Assembly: GCF_003001815.1 (NCBI RefSeq)
Contig: NZ_PVMZ01000014.1
Location: 1 to 64,000, forward strand
DNA length: 64,000 nucleotides
Source of the DNA: Actinoplanes italicus
GTDB lineage: Bacteria; Actinomycetota; Actinomycetes; Mycobacteriales; Micromonosporaceae
Direction: 5' to 3'
The notes beneath the pieces were generated by a model. That model saw only the letters and a program-made list of their open reading frames with translations, was not told the origin of the DNA and made no database searches. Made by a program: the position numbers and the translations under genes. Shown piece by piece: positions 49,602 to 61,321 of this stretch. Numbering within the stretch: position 1 is the first letter of the stretch; every line of letters begins with the position of its first letter.

Positions 49602-51053
49602 TCACCGGGGTACGACCTTCTCCACCGCCCACTGGCGCCAGTTGTCCAGCTTGTGCTGCACGATGGCGAGCTGGTCGGCGACCGGGCCGGGGCCGGTCGA
49701 GCCCGGCGTGGTGCGGGCCGCCAGCGCCGACGCCACCGACAGCACCTGCCGCACCGACGGGTCGAGGTGCTCGCTGATCGTCTTCAGGTCGTCGTCGGTC
49801 ACGTCCTCGAGCTCGCACTCGCGCGCCGAGCAGAGGGCCACCAGCTTGCCGGTGATCTCGTGCGCGTCACGGAACGGCACGCCCTTGCGGACCAGCCAGT
49901 CGGCGACCTCGGTGGCCAGCGAGAAGCCGACCGGGGCGGCCGCGGCGAGCCGGTCCACGCGGACCGTCATGGTCGAGATCATCCCGGCCAGCGCGGGCAG
50001 CAGCAGTTCCAGGGTGTCGACCGCGTCGAAGGCCGGCTCCTTGTCCTCCTGCATGTCCCGGTCGTACGTCAGGGGCAGGCCCTTGAGCATCGTCAGCACC
50101 GCGACCAGGCCGCCGACCAGCCGGCCGCTCTTGCCCCGGGCCAGCTCGGCGATGTCGGCGTTCTTCTTCTGCGGCATGATCGACGAACCGGTGGCGAACG
50201 CGTCGTCCAGCTCGACCCAGCCGAACTCGGTCGACGTCCAGAGAACCACCTCCTCGCCGAGGCGGGACAGGTGCACGCCGATCAGGGCGGTCACGAACAG
50301 GAACTCGGCCACGAAGTCACGGTCGGCGACGGCGTCCATCGAGTTCTGCGCGGGAGCCGTGAAGCCCAGCTCCTTGGCGACGGCGGCCGGGTCGAGCGGC
50401 AGCGACGAACCGGCCAGCGCGCCCGATCCGAGCGGGCTGATCGCGGTCCGCGCGTCCCAGTCCTTCAGCCGCTCGAGGTCACGCAGCAGCGGCTGGACGT
50501 GCGCCAGCAGCCAGTGGCCGAAGCTGACCGGCTGCGCGTGCTGCACGTGGGTCATCCCGGGCGCCGGGGTGTCGACGTTGCGGGCGGCCTGCTCGGTCAG
50601 CGCGTCGGCCAGCTCGATCAGCGCCACGGCCACGCCGCGGGCGTGATCGCGCAGGTAGAGCCGCAGGTCGGTGGCGACCTGGTCGTTGCGGGACCGGCCG
50701 GCGCGCAGCTTGCCGCCGAGCGCGCCGAGGCGCTCCAGCAGGCCGCGCTCCAGGGCGGTGTGCACGTCCTCGTCCTCGATCGTCGGACGGAACTCGCCGG
50801 CCGCGCACGCCGAGGCCAGGTCGTCCAGCGCCGCGAGGATCCGGCCCAGCTCGTCGGCGTCGAGCAGGCCGGCGTTGGCGAGGACCCGGGCGTGGGCGCG
50901 GGAGGCCAGCAGGTCATACGGCGCGAGCCGCCAGTCGAACTGGACGCTGACGCTCAGCCGGGCCAGCGCCTCCGCCGGACCTCCGGCGAAACGGCCGCCC
51001 CACAGCCTCGTCGGCTCGTCGCTCTCCGGCACACCCACTCCTCGTTCGCTCAC
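49602..51053 (-). CDS. argH: Argininosuccinate lyase
   Basis: 483 aa. Last step of arginine synthesis: argininosuccinate to arginine and fumarate. TRLWGGRFAGGPAEAL at the N-terminus, the central GRSRNDQVATDLRLYLRD, TPGMTHVQHAQPVSFGHWL and the signature GSSIMPQKKNADIAEL mark the fumarase/aspartase superfamily lyase. The GTG at 51053 is chosen. It is separated from argG by the oppositely oriented dapE, so it must have its own promoter in the 51054-51272 gap. Confidence 0.95.
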   Translation of the reverse strand: MSERGVGVPESDEPTRLWGGRFAGGPAEALARLSVSVQFDWRLAPYDLLASRAHARVLANAGLLDADELGRILAALDDLASACAAGEFRPTIEDEDVHTALERGLLERLGALGGKLRAGRSRNDQVATDLRLYLRDHARGVAVALIELADALTEQAARNVDTPAPGMTHVQHAQPVSFGHWLLAHVQPLLRDLERLKDWDARTAISPLGSGALAGSSLPLDPAAVAKELGFTAPAQNSMDAVADRDFVAEFLFVTALIGVHLSRLGEEVVLWTSTEFGWVELDDAFATGSSIMPQKKNADIAELARGKSGRLVGGLVAVLTMLKGLPLTYDRDMQEDKEPAFDAVDTLELLLPALAGMISTMTVRVDRLAAAAPVGFSLATEVADWLVRKGVPFRDAHEITGKLVALCSARECELEDVTDDDLKTISEHLDPSVRQVLSVASALAARTTPGSTGPGPVADQLAIVQHKLDNWRQWAVEKVVPR

Positions 51054-51100
51054 GTTTCGTTACCTTCCTGACCCTATCGCTGCGATCCGGACGCCGGGGT

Positions 51101-51137
51101 CCGGCCCGGTCCCATCGCGCTGGGTGGGACGGGCCGG
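51101..51137. other. Hairpin in the argH leader region
   Basis: CCGGCCC-G-GTCCCA pairs with TGGGAC-GGGCCGG (13 bp, one bulge, 10-base loop), 48 bases upstream of the argH start. No T-run follows on either strand; its role is unknown. Confidence 0.4.
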
Positions 51138-51260
51138 GGTGAACGGTGACGGACCGCTTGTGCCCCGGCGGGCGCGCTGGGGCCCGGGACGGACCGCCGG
51201 CCTCGCGGGCCGCACGAGGCGGCTCACGTAGCCGTACGTATAAAAATGCCTTTGATCTGA

Positions 51261-51266
51261 TAAGTT
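51261..51266 (+). promoter_or_regulatory. -10 box of leaderless dapE
   Basis: TAAGTT, six bases before the ATG at 51273, in an AT-rich patch. Confidence 0.55.
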
Positions 51267-51272
51267 TGCAAC

Positions 51273-52334
51273 ATGACCAGCCTCGATCTGACCGGTGATG
51301 TTGTCGATCTCACTCGGGCCATCTGTGACATCCCGTCGGTAAGCGGCGACGAGAAGGCCCTGGCCGACGCCGTGGAGAGCGCGCTGCGCGCGTTGCCGCA
51401 CCTCGCGGTCCTGCGCGATGGGGACGCCGTGGTGGCCCGGACGTCGCTGGGCCGCCCGGCCCGGGTCGTGTATGCCGGCCACCTCGACACCGTGCCGATC
51501 GCCGACAACCTGCCGACCGTGCTCGACGGTGACATTCTGCGCGGCCGCGGCACCGTCGACATGAAGGCCGGTGTGGCCGTCATGCTCAAGCTGGCCCTCC
51601 TCGAGGCGCCGCGGCACGACCTCACGTTCGTCTTCTACGACCACGAGGAGGTGGCGGCGAAGTTGAACGGGCTGGGACGGCTGGTCCGCAACCATCCGGA
51701 GTGGCTGGCCGGCGACTTCGCGATCCTCGGCGAGCCGTCCGACGGGACCGTGGAGGGCGGCTGCCAGGGCACCATGCGCGTGAAGATCACCGTGCCGGGC
51801 GTGGCGGCGCACTCGGCCCGTTCGTGGAAGGGCAGCAACGCCATCCACAGCGCGGGCGCGGTACTCGACGTGCTCCGCGCCTACGTGCCGCGGCAGCCGG
51901 TCGTCGACGGGCTGCGATATCACGAGGGCCTCAACGCCGTGAAGATCGAGGGCGGCATCGCCGGGAACGTGATCCCCGACCTGTGCACGGTCTATGTCAA
52001 CCACCGATTCGCTCCGGACCGTGACGTGGCCGCCGCGGAGGCGCACCTGCGTGAGGTGTTCGCCGGGTTCGAGGTCGAGGTCGTCGACGCGGCGCCGGGC
52101 GCCCGCCCCGGGCTCGACAAGCCGGCCGCGAAGGAGTTCGTCGAGCTGGTCGGCCGTGAGCCGCAGGCCAAGCTCGGCTGGACCGACGTGTCACGCTTCG
52201 CCGGGCTGGGCATTCCGGCGGTCAACTACGGGCCGGGCGACCCGTTGCAGGCGCACACCGACGGGGAGCACGTGCCGGTGCCGGAGATCCGCCGCACGCT
52301 CGAAGTCCTGCAGGGCTGGCTCGCCCTCGCCTGA
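51273..52334 (+). CDS. dapE: Succinyl-diaminopimelate desuccinylase
   Basis: 353 aa, M20 peptidase family, lysine/diaminopimelate pathway. Metal ligands: YAGHLDTVP, GRGTVDMKAG (shared Asp), FYDHEEV (catalytic Glu and ligand), LGEPSDG and the C-terminal AHTDGEHV. A lid domain (GVAAHSARSWKGSNAIHSAG) is present. The length and motifs fit actinobacterial DapE. It is inserted on the plus strand between argG and argH; a shared terminator separates it from argG. Confidence 0.92.
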   Translation: MTSLDLTGDVVDLTRAICDIPSVSGDEKALADAVESALRALPHLAVLRDGDAVVARTSLGRPARVVYAGHLDTVPIADNLPTVLDGDILRGRGTVDMKAGVAVMLKLALLEAPRHDLTFVFYDHEEVAAKLNGLGRLVRNHPEWLAGDFAILGEPSDGTVEGGCQGTMRVKITVPGVAAHSARSWKGSNAIHSAGAVLDVLRAYVPRQPVVDGLRYHEGLNAVKIEGGIAGNVIPDLCTVYVNHRFAPDRDVAAAEAHLREVFAGFEVEVVDAAPGARPGLDKPAAKEFVELVGREPQAKLGWTDVSRFAGLGIPAVNYGPGDPLQAHTDGEHVPVPEIRRTLEVLQGWLALA

Positions 52335-52337
52335 GAC

Positions 52338-52384
52338 CCGCGTGGTGACCTTCGGCGTTTGTACCGCCGCAGGTCACCACGCGG
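52338..52384. terminator. Bidirectional terminator between dapE and argG
   Basis: CCGCGTGGTGACC and GGTCACCACGCGG pair perfectly over 13 bp, with an inner CGGCG/CGCCG stem, between the two convergent stops (52334 and 52388). Confidence 0.85.
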
Positions 52385-52387
52385 ACC

Positions 52388-53620
52388 TTATTCGGCGGGG
52401 TTGGCTGCGGCGCGCTGGATGGCGCCGGGCACCGAGTACATGTGGGCGTACGCGCGGGCCTGCTCGCCGGTCCACAGTGACGAGCCGTGGCCGTAGACGA
52501 CGCCCGAGCGGGTCGCCGCGTCCAGCAGGCTGTACGGGCTCTTCGAACCCAGCAGCACGATGTTGCCCTTGTGCAGCCGGACCCGCACGGTGCCGGTGAC
52601 CCGGGTCTGGCTGGAGTCCAGGAAGGCCCGGAAGTCATCCATGATCGGGTCGAAGTAGACGGCCTCGTGCAGCAGGTCGCCGTAGGTGTTGCCGAGCGTC
52701 GCCTTGGTGGCCTGCTGCCGGTTCGACAGGACCAGCTTCTCCAGCTCACGGTGCGCTGCGATGAGGATCAGCATGCCCGGCGCCTCGAACCCGACACGCG
52801 CCAGGTTGCCGACCATGGTGGAGCCCATGTGGATGCCGCGGCCCACGCCGTGCTCGCCGCCCAGAACGTTCAGCGCTGACAGGATGTCGTAGTTGTTCTC
52901 GCTCGGCAGCGGCTCGCCGTCAGCGGTCACCGCCGAGACGACCTCGCCCTTCTCGAACGTCAGGTGCAGCTCGACGCCCTTGTCCGGCGCCTCGTCGATC
53001 GGCTTGGTGTAGGTCCACGCCGACTCCGGGAGGTACTCCCAGGAGCCGTACGTCTCCTCGCCACCGATCGACGTGCCGATCAGACCCTCGTTGATCGAGT
53101 ACAGCTTGACCTTCTCGCTGACTCCGTAACCGCGGCTGCGGAGGAACTCGGTCTCACCCTCACGGGTGAGCCGCTCGTCCCGGATCGGGGTGACGATCTC
53201 CAGCTGCGGGGCCAGCGCCCGGATCACCGCGTCGTAGCGGACGTGGTCCGCGCCGGCGCCGGTCGAGCCGTGCGCCACCGCGTCGGCGCCCACCTGGAGC
53301 GCGACCTCGACGACCTTCTCCGCCTGGATCAGCCGCTCGGCGCCGACGCACGACGGGTAGGCGCCGTTGCGCAGGTAGTTCGCCTTGATGGCGTAGGTGA
53401 TGACACGGTCGTAGAGCTCCGCACGGGCGTCGACGATGTGGTGCTCGACAGCGCCCAGCTCCTCGGCCCGCGCCTTGACGGCCTCACCCTCGCCGCTGTG
53501 CAGGCCACCGGTGTCGATGTTCGCGGTCACCACCTCCCAGCCCGCTTCGCGGAAGGCGACGAGGGCGTACGAGGTGTCCAGCCCACCGGAGAAGGCGAGA
53601 ACGATCTTGCGCTTGGTCAT
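52388..53620 (-). CDS. argG: Argininosuccinate synthase, divergent clade
   Basis: 410 aa. The ATP-binding loop AFSGGLDTSYALVAF is intact. The rest differs from the usual actinobacterial ArgG: NYLRNGAYPSCVGAERLIQ in place of YMDRYPLVSALSRPLI, and VAHGSTGAGADHVRYD where the family has HG(A/C)TGKGNDQVRFE. The LRNG-YP--V--ER and TSIGGEET stretches resemble the ArgG group I know from Bacteroidetes. The Lys and Asn of the substrate loop (KGND) are Ala here (AGAD). Its ATG overlaps the unknown gene upstream by four bases (ATGA). It most likely makes argininosuccinate for ArgH. Confidence 0.85.
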   Translation of the reverse strand: MTKRKIVLAFSGGLDTSYALVAFREAGWEVVTANIDTGGLHSGEGEAVKARAEELGAVEHHIVDARAELYDRVITYAIKANYLRNGAYPSCVGAERLIQAEKVVEVALQVGADAVAHGSTGAGADHVRYDAVIRALAPQLEIVTPIRDERLTREGETEFLRSRGYGVSEKVKLYSINEGLIGTSIGGEETYGSWEYLPESAWTYTKPIDEAPDKGVELHLTFEKGEVVSAVTADGEPLPSENNYDILSALNVLGGEHGVGRGIHMGSTMVGNLARVGFEAPGMLILIAAHRELEKLVLSNRQQATKATLGNTYGDLLHEAVYFDPIMDDFRAFLDSSQTRVTGTVRVRLHKGNIVLLGSKSPYSLLDAATRSGVVYGHGSSLWTGEQARAYAHMYSVPGAIQRAAANPAE

Positions 53621-54510
53621 CGGGACAGTTCCTTCTCGAGAATCGGTACATATGTCTTACCGTCCGAGCGGACGTGACCCGGCGGCAGGACATAGAACTC
53701 ACAGCGGCCCGCTTCGATGTCCTTCTGCATCGCCCGCTGGCGGCTGTAGTCGAACGGATCGAGCAGGAAGGTCGGTTCGGGCAGCACTCCCCCGGCCGGG
53801 AGCGTCAGGTCGCTCTGGTAGACGAACGAGCCCGGCGAGGTGTGGAACGGCACAGTCGCGACCAGGATCTTCAGCGCCCCGAACTCGGTGTGCACCTTGA
53901 GGGCGCTGTTGTCGTACTGGGTGACGCCGTCGAGCTTCTGCGCCCGGTACGCGGACAGGGCCAGCGCCTTGGCCGCCTTGCCCAGCCCCACCGCCGGCAT
54001 CAGCGACCACAGCGACCAACCCACCCAGCGGCCCGGCTCGGCGCTCGGCGCGGCACAGTAGCCACCGACCGGTACCGGGCCGCGGTAGCCGCTGTCCCTC
54101 ATGTCCTGCTGCACCTTGCGCAGCAGCTGCTTCACGTCCGTGTCGAAGCGGAACGTGGACCGCTCGACCATGTCGGCGAACTGCTCCTGCGGCAGACCGG
54201 CGATCAGGGCCGCGGCCGGCATCAGGATCAGGTCGACCATCACCCACTGCGGCATCGGGATGCCCCGGTCGCCGAACGCGATGCCGTTGATCACGTTGAA
54301 GAAGTTCAGGAAGTCCCGGATCGACCAGTCCTTCTCGGCCGTGTCGGTGAAGTCGAGCCAGGTGAGCTTGTGGCCGTACGGCGTCTCGTTGAGATGGGTC
54401 CGCAGGGTCTCGTTCGAGGCGAGGAAGAACTCGACACCGTGCCCGACCAGCGTGTCGGTGTGGTCGGCGAAGTCCGGGAAGCGGGCCTCGACCGCGGGTG
54501 GGAACGTCAT
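53617..54510 (-). CDS. Unknown protein embedded in the arginine operon
   Basis: 297 aa, soluble, no family I recognise. Segments that look structured: VGHGVEFFLASNETLRTHLNETPYG, DWSIRDFLNFFNVINGIAFGDRG, MPQWVMVDLILMPAAALIAGL, GYRGPVPVGGYCAAPSAEP, GRWVGWSLWSLMPAVGLGKAAKALALSAY and LVATVPFHTSPGSFVYQSDLTLP. It starts directly after the argR stop (no gap) and overlaps argG by four bases, so it is made with ArgG. It is not a GNAT-type acetyltransferase or carbamoyltransferase by motif. A role in arginine synthesis or in ArgG activity is inferred from position only. Confidence 0.75.
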   Translation of the reverse strand: MTFPPAVEARFPDFADHTDTLVGHGVEFFLASNETLRTHLNETPYGHKLTWLDFTDTAEKDWSIRDFLNFFNVINGIAFGDRGIPMPQWVMVDLILMPAAALIAGLPQEQFADMVERSTFRFDTDVKQLLRKVQQDMRDSGYRGPVPVGGYCAAPSAEPGRWVGWSLWSLMPAVGLGKAAKALALSAYRAQKLDGVTQYDNSALKVHTEFGALKILVATVPFHTSPGSFVYQSDLTLPAGGVLPEPTFLLDPFDYSRQRAMQKDIEAGRCEFYVLPPGHVRSDGKTYVPILEKELSR

Positions 54511-57089
<2,579 letters not shown>

Positions 57090-57989
57090 TTATTCCGATC
57101 TACGGGTGGCGGGTGGGGCGGCCGGAGGGGGGACCACCATGGTTCCGAATCCTTCTTCCGTGAAGACTTCGAGCAGAGTCGAGTGGGCGACCCGGCCGTC
57201 GACGACGTGCGCGGCCGGCACACCACCGCGGACCGCGCGCAGGCACGCCTCCATCTTGGGCACCATCCCGGACTCCAGCGAGGGCAGCAGCTTCTCCAGC
57301 GCGTCCGCATCGATCTCGGTGGTCAGCGAGGAGGTGTCCGGCCAGTTCGTGTAGAGGCCCGGCACGTCGGTGAGGATCACCAGCTTGCGGGCGCCCAGCG
57401 CGACCGCCAGCGCCGAGGCGGCGGTGTCGGCGTTCACGTTGTGCAGCACGCCGTCGGCGTCCGGCGCGACCGTGGCGATCACCGGGATGCGGCCGGCCGC
57501 GATCAGGTCGTCGACGGCCGACGTGTCCACCTGGTCGACGTCGCCGACCTGACCGATGTCGACCTCCTCGCCGTCGATCACGGCGCCCCGGCGGATCGCG
57601 GTGAACAGGCGCGCGTCCTCACCGGACAGGCCCACGGCATGCGGGCCGTGCTGGTTGATCAGGCCCACCAGCTCCCGCCCGACCTGGCCGGTGAGCACCA
57701 TCCGGACGATCTCCATCGTCTCCGGGGTGGTGACCCGCAGGCCGCCGCGGAACTCCGACTCGATGCCGACCCGCTTCAGCATCCGGTTGATCTGCGGGCC
57801 GCCGCCATGCACCACGACCGGCTTGATGCCGACCAGGCGCAGGAACACCATGTCGGCGGCGAACGCCTCCTGCAGCTCCGGCTGGATCATGGCGTTGCCG
57901 CCGTACTTGATCACGACGGTCGTGCCGTGAAACCTCTCCAGCCAGGGCAAGGCCTCGATGAGGATCTCGGCCTTCTTCTGGGCCTTCAT
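57090..57989 (-). CDS. argB: Acetylglutamate kinase
   Basis: 299 aa. [40 protein letters not shown] and [26 protein letters not shown] are the amino-acid kinase motifs. It phosphorylates N-acetylglutamate and is the usual feedback point. The ATG overlaps the argJ stop by four bases; there is no clear ribosome site, so it depends on coupling. Confidence 0.95.
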   Translation of the reverse strand: MKAQKKAEILIEALPWLERFHGTTVVIKYGGNAMIQPELQEAFAADMVFLRLVGIKPVVVHGGGPQINRMLKRVGIESEFRGGLRVTTPETMEIVRMVLTGQVGRELVGLINQHGPHAVGLSGEDARLFTAIRRGAVIDGEEVDIGQVGDVDQVDTSAVDDLIAAGRIPVIATVAPDADGVLHNVNADTAASALAVALGARKLVILTDVPGLYTNWPDTSSLTTEIDADALEKLLPSLESGMVPKMEACLRAVRGGVPAAHVVDGRVAHSTLLEVFTEEGFGTMVVPPPAAPPATRRSE

Positions 57990-59158
57990 GAGGAGTACGC
58001 CGAGTTCTCGTGCACATACGCGTGGGACAGATCGGTGGTCCAGATCGTCGCGCTCATCTCGCCCTCGCGCAGGTTGATCGTCACGCTGACGTCCCGCCCG
58101 GACAGGTCGACCTTGCTGCGGTCCTCGGCGGCGGCCCCGCCCTTGCAGATCCACACGCCGTTGATCGCCACGTCGATGCGGTCCGGCTCGAAGGCCGCGC
58201 TGGTCGTGCCGATCGCCGCCAGGATGCGTCCCCAGTTCGGGTCGTTGCCGAAGAACGCCGTCTTCACCAGGTTGTTGCCGGCGACCGTGCGGCCCACCTG
58301 CACCGCGTCGGCCTCACTGGCCGCGCCCTGCACCTCGATGGCGATGTGCTTGGTCGCGCCCTCGGCGTCGGCGATGAGCTGCTGCGCCAGGTCGTGGCAG
58401 ACCTCGGTGACCGCGGCCGTCAGCTCCTCGAGCGACGGCTGCCGGTTGGAGGCACCGCTGGCCAGCAGCAGCACCGTGTCGTTGGTGGACATGCAGCCGT
58501 CCGCGTCGATCCGGTCGAACGTGACCCGGGTCGCGGCCCGCAGCGCGGCGTCGAGCACCTCGTTGTCGGCCGAGGCGTCGGTGGTGATCACGACGAGCAT
58601 GGTGGCGAGCGCCGGGGCCAGCATGCCGGCACCCTTCGCGATGCCGCCGACGGACCAGCCGTCGCGCTGGGCGACCGCGTTCTTGGCCACCGTGTCGGTC
58701 GTCATGATCGCCTCTGCGGCCTTGGCGCCACCGTCGGCGTCCAGCGCCTTGGCAGCGGCGTTGACGCCCGGGAGGAGCTTGTCCATCGGCAGTAGCTCGC
58801 CGATCAGGCCGGTCGAGCAGACCGCCACGTCGCCGGCGCCGATCATCATGCGGTTGGCCCCGCCACGCAGGACCGTCGCGGTGTGCTCGGCGGTGGCGTG
58901 GGTGTCCCGGAAACCCTGCGAGCCGGTGCACGCGTTGGCGCCACCCGAGTTGAGGATCACCGCGCGGACGATGCCGCCCTTGAGCACCTGCTGGCTCCAG
59001 AGCACCGGGGCGGCCTTGACCCGGTTGCCGGTGAAGACACCGGCCGCCGTGTAGTCGGGGCCGTCGTTGACGACCAGGGCGACGTCGGGGTTTCCGCTGG
59101 CCTTGAGTCCGGCGGCGACGCCGGAGGCACGAAAGCCCTTGGGATGGGTGACAGTCAC
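57986..59158 (-). CDS. argJ: Bifunctional ornithine acetyltransferase / N-acetylglutamate synthase
   Basis: 390 aa. The self-cleavage site with the nucleophile Thr lies in [44 protein letters not shown] is the other signature. ArgJ recycles the acetyl group from acetylornithine to glutamate. GTG 59158 overlaps argC by four bases (GTGA). No separate argA or argE is seen, as expected with ArgJ. Confidence 0.95.
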   Translation of the reverse strand: MTVTHPKGFRASGVAAGLKASGNPDVALVVNDGPDYTAAGVFTGNRVKAAPVLWSQQVLKGGIVRAVILNSGGANACTGSQGFRDTHATAEHTATVLRGGANRMMIGAGDVAVCSTGLIGELLPMDKLLPGVNAAAKALDADGGAKAAEAIMTTDTVAKNAVAQRDGWSVGGIAKGAGMLAPALATMLVVITTDASADNEVLDAALRAATRVTFDRIDADGCMSTNDTVLLLASGASNRQPSLEELTAAVTEVCHDLAQQLIADAEGATKHIAIEVQGAASEADAVQVGRTVAGNNLVKTAFFGNDPNWGRILAAIGTTSAAFEPDRIDVAINGVWICKGGAAAEDRSKVDLSGRDVSVTINLREGEMSATIWTTDLSHAYVHENSAYSS

Positions 59159-60156
59159 GGGGCTACTCCAAACACCGACAGGCCCGTCGTCTCGGGCAGG
59201 CCGAACATGATGTTGGCGTTCTGCACGGCCTGACCCGCGGCGCCCTTGCCGAGGTTGTCGAGCGCGCTCACCACGATGATGCGGCCCGAGTCGATGTCGA
59301 CCGTGGCCTGCAGGTGGCACGAGTTGGAACCCGCGGTGGCCGCCGTGTGCGGCCAGGCGCCCTCCGGCAGCACGTGCACGAACGGCGCGTCGGCGTAGGC
59401 CGCCTGCAGCGCCTCACGCGGATCGCCACCGCTGAGACGGCGTGTGGTCACCGTCGCCAGGATGCCGCGCGGCATCGGCGCCAGGATCGGCGTCATCGAC
59501 AGCGAGGAGGCCCCGGTGGCCTGCTTGATCTCGGCGACGTGCTGGTGTGCGCCGACCTTGTAGGGCGACAGGTCACCCATGATCTCGCTGGCCAACAGGT
59601 GCACCTTGGCGTTGCGCCCGGCCCCCGACGTGCCCGAGCTGGCGACCACGACGACGTCCTCCGGGTCGGCCACGCCCGACGCGATCAGCGGCGCCAGCGC
59701 CAGAGTGATCGTCGCCGCATAACAACCCGTGTTCGCCACGCGGGTCGACGTGGCGATCGCCTCCCGCGCGCCCGGCAGCTCGGGCAGCCCGTAGGTCCAC
59801 GTGCCGGCGTGCCCGCCACCGTAGTAACGGGTCCACTGCTCGGCGCTCTCCAGCCGGAAGTCCGCACCGAGGTCGACGACCTTCACATCCGGTGCGAGCC
59901 GGCCCGCCACGGCCGCCGACTGCCCGTGCGGAAGGGCGAGGAACACCAGGTCAGCGCCGCTCAGGGTGGCGGCGTCGGTGGTGCCGAGCGTCAGATCGAG
60001 ACCGGCGAGCTGGGGGTGCACCGCACTGACGTGCGACCCCGCCTGGCTGTGGGCGGTCGCCGCGACCAGCTCGAACTCGGGGTGCCCGGCGATCAGGCGC
60101 AGCAACTCACCGCCCGCGTAGCCACTGGCTCCCGCTACCGCGACCCTGATTCCCAT
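59155..60156 (-). CDS. argC: N-acetyl-gamma-glutamyl-phosphate reductase
   Basis: 333 aa. NADP-binding VAGASGYAGGELLRLI at the N-terminus, catalytic Cys in RVANTGCYAATITLAL, and VVVASSGTSGAGRNAKVHLL. First gene of the argCJBDFR operon; GGAGGT lies five bases before the ATG. Confidence 0.95.
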   Translation of the reverse strand: MGIRVAVAGASGYAGGELLRLIAGHPEFELVAATAHSQAGSHVSAVHPQLAGLDLTLGTTDAATLSGADLVFLALPHGQSAAVAGRLAPDVKVVDLGADFRLESAEQWTRYYGGGHAGTWTYGLPELPGAREAIATSTRVANTGCYAATITLALAPLIASGVADPEDVVVVASSGTSGAGRNAKVHLLASEIMGDLSPYKVGAHQHVAEIKQATGASSLSMTPILAPMPRGILATVTTRRLSGGDPREALQAAYADAPFVHVLPEGAWPHTAATAGSNSCHLQATVDIDSGRIIVVSALDNLGKGAAGQAVQNANIMFGLPETTGLSVFGVAP

Positions 60157-60166
60157 GCCTACCTCC

Positions 60167-60195
60167 GTATGACTATGCAGAAGAACGTATCAACT
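60167..60195 (-). promoter_or_regulatory. Candidate ArgR box / argC promoter
   Basis: On the minus strand TTGATACG...TTCTGCATAGTCATACGG lies 11 to 40 bases before the argC ATG. GCATAGTCATAC has the A/T half-site spacing of ARG boxes, but the match is partial. Confidence 0.35.
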
Positions 60196-60410
60196 CCCAC
60201 TGCCGGCAGCAACCAGGAAACCGCCCATCCCGCATGCTGAGCGATGCGGCCGGGTCCCGGTCGTTTTTCTCTGATTTGGTACGGAAGTCGCAGCACCGCA
60301 GAACCGGGACCGTCCCGGACCACACCGCGACGCAGGCGGCCCGTCCGAGCCTTGACGCGACCGCCGGGCCGAATGCGACCCTCACCGCCGTCCCGCCTCG
60401 CCACCCGGGC

Positions 60411-60593
60411 GCGTGGCGATCCATGGCGCACCCGCGGGCACAGGTCACCACACGACCAGGGCCGACGCCGCGCGTGGCGATCCATGGCGCACCCGCGGGC
60501 ACAGGTCACCACACGACCAGGGCCGACGCGGCGCGTGGCGATCCGTGGCACACCCGCGGACACAGATCACCACACAACCAGGCCGGCGAACGT
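60411..60593. repeat. 61-bp tandem repeat, three copies
   Basis: Copies start at 60411, 60472 and 60533. The first two are nearly identical; the third has about eight changes. Each unit carries an imperfect inverted repeat (GCGTGGCGATCC ... GGTCACCACACG). There are no spacers, so this is not a CRISPR. It lies in the 500-base gap between the argC promoter and the 60658 gene; no gene is seen in that gap. Confidence 0.9.
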
Positions 60594-60657
60594 CCGAGAA
60601 CCCGGCGTCGATCGACCCGTCACGGCCACCGGCCGTGCGAGCCGGCAGTGCCGGGGG

Positions 60658-61200
60658 TCAGCGGGTGGTGGCCCAGTCGTTCCAGGCGGCCAGCCAGGCA
60701 TCTTGAGCGGCGGCGATGGCCTGGATCTTGGCGTAGTCGACCGGGCGGAGGCCGCGCTGGCGTTCCCAGGCCAGCTGGGCCGGGCGGCTCGGGACGGCCG
60801 GGCCGAGACCGGTTCCGTGCAGGAGCGTCTCGGAGATCGCCAGCCGCCGGAGTATCTGGTCGGTCCGGAACCATTCGGCTTCGCGGTCAAGCCTGGTGAG
60901 CTGGTCGAGCATGGCCTGAACCGAACGGCGGGCCTCCTCCTCGGGTTCGCCCGCGAGGTCGGTCTGCCGGCGTACGGCGTCGCGCCAGAGGGTCTCCCAG
61001 CCGCGCGGCAACTGCGGGCGGGGACCGCCGGTGCTCGTCCACACGTCGTAGGAGCGGGCGGAGGCGAGCACCGCGTCCACCAGCGTCAGGTGCGGTTCGC
61101 GGGAGACAGGCGGGTCTGCCGACGGCGGATCGATCGCTGGCTGGTCCTGCGATGGCTGTTCACCGGGTGGCGGAACCCGGTCCGCGTGGTCGGACTCCAT
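60658..61200 (-). CDS. Hypothetical protein downstream of egtD
   Basis: 180 aa. A Pro-rich N-terminal 45 residues (PPPGEQPSQDQPAIDPPSADPP) is followed by a helical domain: TLVDAVLASARSYDVWTSTGG, WETLWRDAVRRQTDLAG, MLDQLTRLDREAEWFRTDQILRRLAISETLL and AKIQAIAAAQDAWLAAWNDWA. No family recognised. GAGGGGG lies a few bases before the ATG at 61200. It has its own promoter candidate, so it is probably not part of the ergothioneine transcript. Confidence 0.6.
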   Translation of the reverse strand: MESDHADRVPPPGEQPSQDQPAIDPPSADPPVSREPHLTLVDAVLASARSYDVWTSTGGPRPQLPRGWETLWRDAVRRQTDLAGEPEEEARRSVQAMLDQLTRLDREAEWFRTDQILRRLAISETLLHGTGLGPAVPSRPAQLAWERQRGLRPVDYAKIQAIAAAQDAWLAAWNDWATTR

Positions 61201-61321
61201 GCGGCACCCCCTCGGTCGACGCCTCGTGCTGCCGGGCCGGGGTCGTGGTCCGGCGCCGTGGCGTCTCCGTGATGCCCCCATCGCGGAAACGGCGCCGTGC
61301 CGACGGCCCCGGCCGGACGGC

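Noticed and set aside
60411-60593. Possible CRISPR array
   Set aside because: The 61-bp units abut with no spacers, and no cas genes are in the window.
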